From contig JAAYXE010000173.1 of assembly GCA_012516075.1 (NCBI GenBank), positions 1-64,000 on the forward strand: a stretch of 64,000 bases of DNA, written 5' to 3'. The notes below the pieces were generated by a model. It saw only the letters and a list, made by a program, of their open reading frames with translations, was not told the origin of the DNA and did not search any database. This document shows, piece after piece, positions 55,843-62,260 of this stretch. The position numbers and the translations under genes are program-made. The first letter of the stretch is position 1, and each line of letters starts with the position of its first letter. The DNA is from Chloroflexota bacterium (GTDB lineage Bacteria > Chloroflexota > Anaerolineae > Anaerolineales > UBA4823).

Positions 55843-56841
55843 GTGATCGCGGCATTGATGAGGGTTTTGCGCTGTTTACCCGTTTTGCTTTTGTTTACCC
55901 TGGCGTCCGCCTGTGGGGACTATCAGAGTCCATTCCTGCCAACACCACTGGCGGAGGACTATCTGCCTACCGCCATCGCGCTCACGGTAGAAGCCGGGGT
56001 AACCCCTCTGCCTCCCGCAGAGACCCCTCCTCCGCCAGACACTGAAGGTATGGAAACCGGCGAGACCCCCGTCCAGGGGGATCCGACCGCAACGCCATCG
56101 CCAACGCTCCGCCCCACGCTGCCGGAAGCGACCCCTGCCCCTGTCACGCCGGCCATCACGCCGACCCCAACGCCCGATTTCCCTGACGATGCAATTGAAA
56201 TCTACAATCCGGGCGAACTATCCAAAATCATCTCGCCCTTCCACCTGTATGCATATATGCGGCCGCGCGCCGGCAGGCTGGCGCGCATCGAGCTGTTCGG
56301 GGAGGACGGCCGGCTGCTGGTGCGCCAGATCAAAGAGTACGAATTCGACAGCGGGGCCTGGGCAAATCTCTCGCTGGACATCGATTTTGAAATTTCAGCT
56401 ACAGCCGAGATGGGCCGCCTGGTGATCAGCGTTGAGGATGAGTACGGCCGCCTGGTGGCAGTAAATTCGGTTGATCTGGTGCTGCTTTCGCTCGGGACGG
56501 CAGACCTGAACCCTTCGGACAGCGTGCTGGAGCGCATCCTGATCCAGGATCCGCGGCCGAAAGCGCTGATCCAGGGTCAGCAGGTGCAGGTATCCGGGCT
56601 GGCTCGACGGGAGGACGGCACCCAGCTTATTGGCCAGTTAATCGATGAAGAGGGGAAAGTGATCGGGCTCCGCGTGTTTGGCGTCTCGCGTACGGAGCAG
56701 GACCCTTACGGCACCTTTTCGGCAGAGATTCCTTATGAGGTGGATGACCTGACCGCGGTGCGGCTGGTGGTATTCGAAAGTGGGGAACCGGTCTCACCGG
56801 TCCGCTACCTGTCAAGCGTTGAAATCCTGCTCAGCCCGTAG
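55843..56841 (+). CDS. Lipoprotein with Pro/Thr linker
   Basis: A 332-residue exported lipoprotein. The signal peptide (LPVLLLFTLASAC) ends in a lipobox with Cys near residue 24; a Pro/Thr-rich linker (about 45-118) follows, then a beta-rich domain (about 118-332). GTG 55843 sits four bases after the preceding stop and suggests coupling; ATG 55858 in frame is equally possible. Function unknown; similar linkers occur in cell-surface proteins of this kind of bacterium. Confidence 0.7.
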   Translation: MIAALMRVLRCLPVLLLFTLASACGDYQSPFLPTPLAEDYLPTAIALTVEAGVTPLPPAETPPPPDTEGMETGETPVQGDPTATPSPTLRPTLPEATPAPVTPAITPTPTPDFPDDAIEIYNPGELSKIISPFHLYAYMRPRAGRLARIELFGEDGRLLVRQIKEYEFDSGAWANLSLDIDFEISATAEMGRLVISVEDEYGRLVAVNSVDLVLLSLGTADLNPSDSVLERILIQDPRPKALIQGQQVQVSGLARREDGTQLIGQLIDEEGKVIGLRVFGVSRTEQDPYGTFSAEIPYEVDDLTAVRLVVFESGEPVSPVRYLSSVEILLSP

Positions 56842-57088
56842 GTGCTGGTTGTCGTACAGCGGCCGGTACAAGGGGAAATCCAGCCGGTACTAACCACCGT
56901 CACATAGTAAAATAATTCTGAAAATCGAGGTGAGCAAAACCGCTGCAGCCCCGCCGTGTTTGTGATCTCTCCTGCATAGTTATTATCATTTTATACTATT
57001 GATAGAGCGGGGTTCCCTCATCCAACCATGACCTGTCCGGCATCAACAGTGGTTGATCAACGGGCATGGCTGCCCTAAGGAGAAAAAC

Positions 57089-58477
57089 ATGCCGAATTTG
57101 CCTTTTCCATCTAAAAGAGCACCAATTTATCAGGATGTGCCCGATGACAAGTGGTACAACTGGCGCTGGCAGTTGAGCAACCGCATCAACACGCCCGAAG
57201 AGTTTGAAAAGGTAATTCCACTTACTGAGGGTGAGCGCAAAGCGCTTTCGGCCGCACATCTCTTCCGTGTCGATATCACCCCTTATTTTATTTCATTGAT
57301 CGATCCGGAAGATCCGAATGACCCTATCCGCAAACAGGTGGTGCCCACCGCCGAAGAACTGGTGCCTTTTACGGCAATGATGGAAGATTCGCTGGCCGAA
57401 GACCGCCACTCCCCCGTCCCCGGACTGGTGCACCGCTACCCCGACCGGGTTTTGATGCTGGTAACCACGCAGTGTGCCTCTTACTGCCGCTACTGCACCC
57501 GGTCGCGTATTGTGGGCGATCCCTCGGCGACCTTCTCACGCTCCGAATTTGATATGCAGATCGAGTACCTGAAGCGAACCCCTCAGGTGCGCGACGTTCT
57601 GCTTTCCGGCGGTGACCCGCTGGTCCTGGCCCCCAGGATACTGGAGGAGATTCTCAGCCGCCTGCGCGAAATTCCGCACATTGAGATCATCCGCATCGGC
57701 TCGCGCGTCCCGGTATTCCTGCCCATGCGCGTGACGGATGAGCTGACCGATATGCTGCAGAAGTATCACCCGCTGTGGATGAATATCCACGTCAACCATC
57801 CGAACGAGATCACTGCCGAGCTGGCCGAAGCCTGCGACCGCCTGACCCGCGCCGGCATCCCGCTGGGCAACCAGTCGGTGCTGCTGGCTGGTGTGAATGA
57901 TAATGTGCACGTACAGCGCCAGCTTGTGCACGACCTGGTGCGCATCCGCGTACGCCCGTACTACCTCTACCAGTGCGATCTGGTGGAAGGCGCCGGTCAC
58001 TTCCGCACCCCGATCGCCAAGGGCATTGAAATTATGGAGGGGCTGCGCGGGCACACCTCTGGTTACGCCGTGCCGACGTATGTGGTCGATGCCCCCGGCG
58101 GCGGTGGGAAGATCCCCGTGCTGCCGCAGTACCTGATCAGCATGTCGGACCACAAGGTGGTGCTGCGCAACTTCGAAGGTTTCATAACCACCTATGAGGA
58201 GCCCATCCATTACGACCCCGATAAGGCGGCCAAACCGCAGATCCGCCGGCCCGAGCCGGGGCAAACCGGCGTGTTCGGCCTGCTGGAAGGCGAATCGATG
58301 TTCATCAAGCCGGAAGGCTTCGATGAACTGCATGATCGCGGCGGTATCCAGCACCGCCTGAAAGACGAGCACAAATGGGTGCCCCTGGGAATTGGCGATG
58401 GCAGCAGGATTTCCGTAGAAGGGGATGACGCGCCGCCTGCGGGGAACGCTCCGCAAACCCCGTCTGACGCGGGTTGA
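57089..58477 (+). CDS. kamA: Lysine 2,3-aminomutase-type radical SAM enzyme
   Basis: A 462-residue KamA-family protein. The radical SAM cluster motif is CASYCRYC (Cys129, Cys133, Cys136), with RYPDRVLMLVTTQ before and DVLLSGGDPLVL after; PLP/substrate regions YQCDLVEGAGHFRTP and TYVVDAPGGGGKIP follow, and the last 70 residues extend the core. The enzyme converts lysine to beta-lysine; a glutamate or EpmB-like substrate is less likely at this length. ATG 57089 has AAGGAG upstream. It stands alone between a 250-base gap and a strong terminator. Confidence 0.9.
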   Translation: MPNLPFPSKRAPIYQDVPDDKWYNWRWQLSNRINTPEEFEKVIPLTEGERKALSAAHLFRVDITPYFISLIDPEDPNDPIRKQVVPTAEELVPFTAMMEDSLAEDRHSPVPGLVHRYPDRVLMLVTTQCASYCRYCTRSRIVGDPSATFSRSEFDMQIEYLKRTPQVRDVLLSGGDPLVLAPRILEEILSRLREIPHIEIIRIGSRVPVFLPMRVTDELTDMLQKYHPLWMNIHVNHPNEITAELAEACDRLTRAGIPLGNQSVLLAGVNDNVHVQRQLVHDLVRIRVRPYYLYQCDLVEGAGHFRTPIAKGIEIMEGLRGHTSGYAVPTYVVDAPGGGGKIPVLPQYLISMSDHKVVLRNFEGFITTYEEPIHYDPDKAAKPQIRRPEPGQTGVFGLLEGESMFIKPEGFDELHDRGGIQHRLKDEHKWVPLGIGDGSRISVEGDDAPPAGNAPQTPSDAG

Positions 58478-58500
58478 TCTCAAGTCCGAGAAATCCGTAT

Positions 58501-58540
58501 AAAAGAAGGCGCCCTGCTGTCACACAGGGCGCCTTCTTTT
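58501..58540 (+). terminator. Terminator after the aminomutase gene
   Basis: A 16-bp perfect stem AAAAGAAGGCGCCCTG/CAGGGCGCCTTCTTTT with an eight-base loop. Confidence 0.96.
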
Positions 58541-58623
58541 GCAGGTACATTTTTGCAGCTGTCGATCCCATGCAATTCTTCTGCGTAAGGGAATGCGGGT
58601 AGTGGATTCTGGCAAGCTGGTTC

Positions 58624-58651
58624 TTGACAGACGCCGCGCGCGGTTTATAAT
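58624..58651 (+). promoter_or_regulatory. Promoter of the cysteine-synthesis operon
   Basis: TTGACA, a 16-base spacer and TATAAT, both full consensus. Transcription should begin near 58658, giving a leader of about 250 bases before the first start codon at 58909. Confidence 0.9.
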
Positions 58652-58731
58652 AACCGTGTAATTTGTAGTTAAATTGTCGTATTTGGTGTGAACGCCAGGA
58701 GTAAACTCATGGTTCACTGCATCTGTCTGGG

Positions 58732-58849
58732 GCGGGGTAGGTAATCACCCTCCTCGTCGCAGCAGCGTAAAGATCAACGCTCCGGGAAAGCCGGGTAACG
58801 ATCCAACACAAGAAGAAGGGTGATTGCAGCCCCGCATGCGAGGTTTTTT
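58732..58849 (+). ncRNA. Structured leader RNA of unassigned class (candidate riboswitch)
   Basis: The leader closes with a long helix: GCGGGG (58732-58737) pairs with CCCCGC (58830-58835) and AATCACCC (58743-58750) with GGGTGATT (58818-58825), an internal loop (TAGGT/GCAG) between. Inside are AGCGT/ACGCT and CCGG/CCGG hairpins and unpaired A-rich strands. CCCCGCATGCGAGG followed by six T (58844-58849) could form a competing short terminator, as the CCCCGC strand belongs to both. An extra GTGAAC/GTTCAC hairpin lies upstream (58688-58717). I could not match it to S-box, TPP, cobalamin or T-box consensus; a molybdenum-cofactor-type element is not excluded. Confidence 0.6.
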
Positions 58850-58908
58850 AGTGTCGGGTGTGCAGCACTCTTTTTTGCTGGTTGGATCGTTTTCGTTTAA
58901 GGGGTCAT

Positions 58909-59862
58909 ATGATTGAAATACCTGTTGAGAGACAAATTCGGAATAATGCCTCTGGTCGTGTGGGTGAGATCGAGGCGCTGGTGGGGAACACCCCGCTGAT
59001 CAGGCTGCACCGCATCGCCAGCGAACTGGCGCCCGGGGTGGAACTGCTGGCCAAAGCGGAATGGTACAACCCCGGCGGTTCGGTTAAGGACCGCCCGGTC
59101 CTGAACATCATGCTTAAGGCCCTCGAATCAGGCCGCCTGGCTCCGGGGATGCGCTTGCTGGATGCCACCTCGGGCAACACCGGCATCGCCTACGCGACCT
59201 TCGGCGCGGCGCTGGGGGTTCCGGTCACCCTGACAATGCCCGCCAACGCCAGCGCGGAGCGCATCCGCCTGCTGCGTGTGCTGGGAGCGGAGCTGATCCT
59301 GACCGACCCGCTGGAGGGGATCGACGGAGCCATCCGCAAAGCGCATGCCCTCAAAACCGGGCGGCCCGATCTGTACTATCACGCCAACCAGTACGATAAT
59401 CCGGCGAATTGGCAGGCGCATGAGCAGACCACCGGGCCGGAGATCTGGGCTCAGACACAGGGCCGGGTGACGCATTTTGTCGCCGGTCTGGGGACGGCCG
59501 GAACCCTGACCGGAGTGGCTCACTTCCTGCGGCGCTGCCGCCCGGATGTACAGATCATCGCTGTGCAGCCGGATGCTCCACTGCACGGCCTGGAAGGGCT
59601 GAAGCATATGCCCAGTCAGATCCGGCCGGGCATTTACGACCCCAGCCTGCCCGACCGGGTGGTGGAAGTCAACACCGAGGACGCCTACGAGATGGTCCGG
59701 CGACTGGCGCGAGAGGAAGGCCTGTTCACCGGCATCTCATCAGGCGCCAACCTGCTGGCCGCCCTGCGCGTGGCGCAGGAACTGGAACAGGGGGTTGTGG
59801 TGACGATCTTTCCGGATGCCGGTTACCGGTATCTGAGCGAAACGGGGCTCTGGGGTGAATAA
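58909..59862 (+). CDS. cysM: Cysteine synthase (CysM-like, PLP-dependent)
   Basis: A 317-residue fold-type II enzyme. VGNTPLIRL, the PLP Lys60 in NPGGSVKDRP, TSGNTGIAYA, the GLGTAGTL phosphate loop and SSGANLLAAL are present. In the linked pathway of M. tuberculosis, CysM uses O-phosphoserine and a thiocarboxylated carrier protein; the genes directly downstream are that carrier system, so the same use is likely here. The start is ATG 58909 (AAGGGG upstream), not the GTG at 58858. Confidence 0.9.
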   Translation: MIEIPVERQIRNNASGRVGEIEALVGNTPLIRLHRIASELAPGVELLAKAEWYNPGGSVKDRPVLNIMLKALESGRLAPGMRLLDATSGNTGIAYATFGAALGVPVTLTMPANASAERIRLLRVLGAELILTDPLEGIDGAIRKAHALKTGRPDLYYHANQYDNPANWQAHEQTTGPEIWAQTQGRVTHFVAGLGTAGTLTGVAHFLRRCRPDVQIIAVQPDAPLHGLEGLKHMPSQIRPGIYDPSLPDRVVEVNTEDAYEMVRRLAREEGLFTGISSGANLLAALRVAQELEQGVVVTIFPDAGYRYLSETGLWGE

Positions 59863-59863
59863 G

Positions 59864-60307
59864 ATGACTATCTACCTTTCGCGTGAACTGCTGGCGGAAA
59901 TCCAGGCACACGGTGAACAGGCCTACCCGGAGGAGGGCGCCGGCCTGCTGCTGGGGCGTGTGGATGGAGAGCAGCGTCGAGTGCTGCAGATTATCAGCCT
60001 GCCCAACACCCGCGAGGACGGCGCCCGGCAGCGGCGCTACCTGATCTCTCCGGCGGACTACATTGCCGCTGAGGAGGCCGCCATCCAGGCCGGGCTGGAT
60101 GTGCTGGGCGTTTTCCACTCTCACCCGGACCATCCGGAACACCCCTCGGAGTACGACCGTGAGTGGGCGCTGCCCTGGTTTTCGTATCTCATCACCAGTG
60201 TACATCAAGGCAGGGCCTGGCGAACTCGCTCCTGGCGCCTGAGCGAAGACCGGAGTGAATTTTTGGAAGAAGCGGTTGAAACCATATCTGTACCAGTGAA
60301 GGAGTGA
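59864..60307 (+). CDS. JAMM/Mov34 metalloprotease (Mec-like)
   Basis: A 147-residue zinc isopeptidase. The motif is complete: Glu near residue 24 in PEEGAGLLLG, His85 and His87 in VFHSHPDHPEHPSEYD, and Asp98. In M. tuberculosis, Mec+ releases cysteine from the CysO-Cys adduct; QbsD of Pseudomonas trims the carrier QbsE to expose its Gly-Gly end. Either or both could apply here. ATG 59864 is one base after the cysM stop; a GTG at 59855 is possible. Confidence 0.92.
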   Translation: MTIYLSRELLAEIQAHGEQAYPEEGAGLLLGRVDGEQRRVLQIISLPNTREDGARQRRYLISPADYIAAEEAAIQAGLDVLGVFHSHPDHPEHPSEYDREWALPWFSYLITSVHQGRAWRTRSWRLSEDRSEFLEEAVETISVPVKE

Positions 60308-60310
60308 AAG

Positions 60311-60601
60311 ATGTCCCTTTATTTTGTCCGTCACCAGCACGATGAACAGACCTGCCCTGCGCGGGACCCTCAGGCTGGCGCCATGCTGCTGGCCCACATC
60401 AACCCGGCCAACGCTCGCCAGTTCGGTGTGAACATCCACGGAGATGCGGTCCTCGACGGGCAGCATACATTTGTACTGATCCTGGAGGCCGACTCGCAGG
60501 ATCAGGTTGAACAGTTTATGCAGCCCTTTAAGCAGGCCGGACCTGTAGAAGTCTGGCCTGCTTCGGCCTGCGAAACGGTCGTCGAACGCGCCGGATGTTG
60601 A
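60311..60601 (+). CDS. Small Cys/His protein of unknown function
   Basis: A 96-residue soluble protein, ferredoxin-like alpha/beta pattern (FVLILEADSQDQVEQFMQPF, then a strand and a conserved-looking C-terminus). Near the start RHQHDEQTCP groups two His and one Cys, and the end has two more Cys (ASACETVVERAGC), a plausible metal or persulfide site. GGAG precedes the ATG. It sits between the protease and the carrier protein gene, so a role in sulfur transfer is inference from place alone. I do not recognise the family. Confidence 0.75.
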   Translation: MSLYFVRHQHDEQTCPARDPQAGAMLLAHINPANARQFGVNIHGDAVLDGQHTFVLILEADSQDQVEQFMQPFKQAGPVEVWPASACETVVERAGC

Positions 60602-60621
60602 TAAAATTTAAGGAGATCAGA

Positions 60622-60897
60622 ATGCCCACTCTGCGAATACCTGCAGCGCTGCGCAGTTACACCGGGGGGCAGAGCGAAATCCCCATCGCCGGGGACACCG
60701 TATCTGCGGCCCTGAATAATCTGGTAAAACGCTATCCGGAGTTAATCCCGCACCTGGTTAACGAAGATGGTGAGCTGCGGCCCTACGTCAATGTCTTTCT
60801 GGGCAGCGAAAACATCCGGGAAATCCAGGGGTTGGACACACCGCTCCGGGAAGAAGACCGGCTGATGATCATTCCATCGATTGCCGGAGGAAGATAG
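60622..60897 (+). CDS. cysO: Sulfur-carrier protein (CysO/MoaD/ThiS family) ending Gly-Gly-Arg
   Basis: A 91-residue beta-grasp protein. The MoaD/CysO pattern is seen in PYVNVFLGSENIREIQGLDT and EEDRLMIIPSIAGG. The usual C-terminal Gly-Gly (residues 89-90), which is adenylated and thiocarboxylated, is here followed by one Arg (codon AGA before TAG). The neighbouring JAMM protease could remove it. ATG 60622 is chosen because AAGGAG lies six bases upstream; the in-frame ATG at 60595 lies within the preceding gene. Confidence 0.92.
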   Translation: MPTLRIPAALRSYTGGQSEIPIAGDTVSAALNNLVKRYPELIPHLVNEDGELRPYVNVFLGSENIREIQGLDTPLREEDRLMIIPSIAGGR

Positions 60898-60911
60898 AAA
60901 AACAGGTAAAC

Positions 60912-62066
60912 ATGCTGCCACAACTATCACATGCTGAAATTTTGCGCTATTCGCGCCACCTGCTGATCCCCGAGGTCGGTCTGGAAGGACAGCGCAAGTT
61001 GAAAGCCGCATCGGTGCTGGTAATCGGCACCGGCGGCCTGGGTTCTCCTGTCTCGCTGTATCTGGCGGCCGCGGGCGTGGGGCGCATTGGCCTGGTGGAC
61101 TACGACGTGGTCGATTATTCGAACCTTCAGCGCCAGGTGATCCACGGCACCGCCAGCCTGGGGAAGCTGAAGGTGGAATCGGCGCGCGATCGCATGCTCG
61201 ACATCAACCCGGATATCCACGTTGAGGTCTACAACGAGCCCTTCACTTCGGCCAACGCCATGCGTATTGCACAGGACTACGACATCATTATCGACGGCAC
61301 GGACAATTTCCCTACCCGCTATCTGAGTAATGATGTCGCTGTGCTGCTGGGGAAGCCGAATATCTACGGCTCCATTTACCGATTTGACGGGCAGGCCAGC
61401 GTATTCGACGCTCGCCGCGGGCCGTGCTACCGCTGCCTCTTCCCCGAACCGCCCCCACCAGGCCTGGTACCCACCTGCGCCGAAGGCGGCGTGCTGGGGG
61501 TGCTGCCGGGCACGATCGGTACCATTCAGGCTACGGAGGCTCTCAAACTGATCCTCGGCATCGGAGAGCCGCTGATCGGCCGCCTGCTGCTCTTCAACGC
61601 CCTGGATATGAGCTTTGAGTACGTGCGGCTGCGCAAGAACCCGAACTGCAAGATCTGCGGACCCAACCCCGAAGTGACCGAACTGATCGATTACGAGGCC
61701 TTCTGTGGGGTGCCGGGACACGATCATGATGTGGGTTCAGTGGGCGGCGGCTGGGACATTGAAGCGAAGGAACTGGCTGCCCGTCTGAAGAACGGAGGCA
61801 ACCTGCGCCTGATCGATGTGCGCGAGCCGCACGAACTGCAGATTTCTCGCATCGAGGGGGCCGAGCTGATTCCACTGGGGCAGCTCGCCGCACGCCTTTC
61901 AGAGCTGGACAGCGCCCAGGAGATGGTGGTCTTCTGCAAATCGGGGTCGCGCTCTGCGCGTGCTCTGGAACTGCTGGTCGGCGCTGGTTTTCGTAAGGTG
62001 AAAAACCTCAAGGGCGGGATCAACGCCTGGGCGCGTGAGGTCGACCCGACTCAACCCGTTTATTAA
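60912..62066 (+). CDS. MoeZ-type E1 activating enzyme fused to rhodanese
   Basis: A 384-residue protein that adenylates the C-terminus of the sulfur carrier and delivers sulfur. The ThiF/MoeB domain (1-270) has the ATP loop GTGGLGSP (39-46), IIDGTDNFPTRYL, Cys pairs CYRC and CKIC for zinc, and a Cys in VPTCAEGG. The rhodanese domain (about 285-384) has active-site Cys342 in CKSGSRS. The same fusion (MoeZ) serves CysO in M. tuberculosis. It closes the operon. Confidence 0.95.
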   Translation: MLPQLSHAEILRYSRHLLIPEVGLEGQRKLKAASVLVIGTGGLGSPVSLYLAAAGVGRIGLVDYDVVDYSNLQRQVIHGTASLGKLKVESARDRMLDINPDIHVEVYNEPFTSANAMRIAQDYDIIIDGTDNFPTRYLSNDVAVLLGKPNIYGSIYRFDGQASVFDARRGPCYRCLFPEPPPPGLVPTCAEGGVLGVLPGTIGTIQATEALKLILGIGEPLIGRLLLFNALDMSFEYVRLRKNPNCKICGPNPEVTELIDYEAFCGVPGHDHDVGSVGGGWDIEAKELAARLKNGGNLRLIDVREPHELQISRIEGAELIPLGQLAARLSELDSAQEMVVFCKSGSRSARALELLVGAGFRKVKNLKGGINAWAREVDPTQPVY

Positions 62067-62090
62067 ATAAATTCCCCCAGATTCTGTGTA

Positions 62091-62126
62091 AACACCTCCG
62101 CAGCATCATCGAGCTGCGGAGGTGTT
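62091..62126 (+). terminator. Terminator of the cysteine operon
   Basis: A 13-bp stem AACACCTCCGCAG/CTGCGGAGGTGTT with a ten-base loop, then CTTGTTT. Confidence 0.9.
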
Positions 62127-62207
62127 CTTGTTTATTCGCCGCGAGTTCATAGATGACCGGCTGCCGGCAGGGGGACCGCCAGAATCATCACTCACACCTT
62201 AAAAAGG

Positions 62208-62235
62208 GGCTGCGGCGTATCGGTACGCCGCAGCC
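62208..62235 (-). terminator. Terminator of the FecR-type gene
   Basis: Read on the minus strand, a 12-bp stem GGCTGCGGCGTA/TACGCCGCAGCC with a four-base loop is followed by CCTTTTT. Confidence 0.92.
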
Positions 62236-62260
62236 ATTTCAGGATGAGACAGCAGATCGT

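Noticed and set aside
58732-58849. T-box leader before cysM
   Set aside because: GAAGGGTGATT resembles the T-box start only loosely, lacks the TGGNACCGCG core, and the GGGTGATT strand is fully used in the closing helix.
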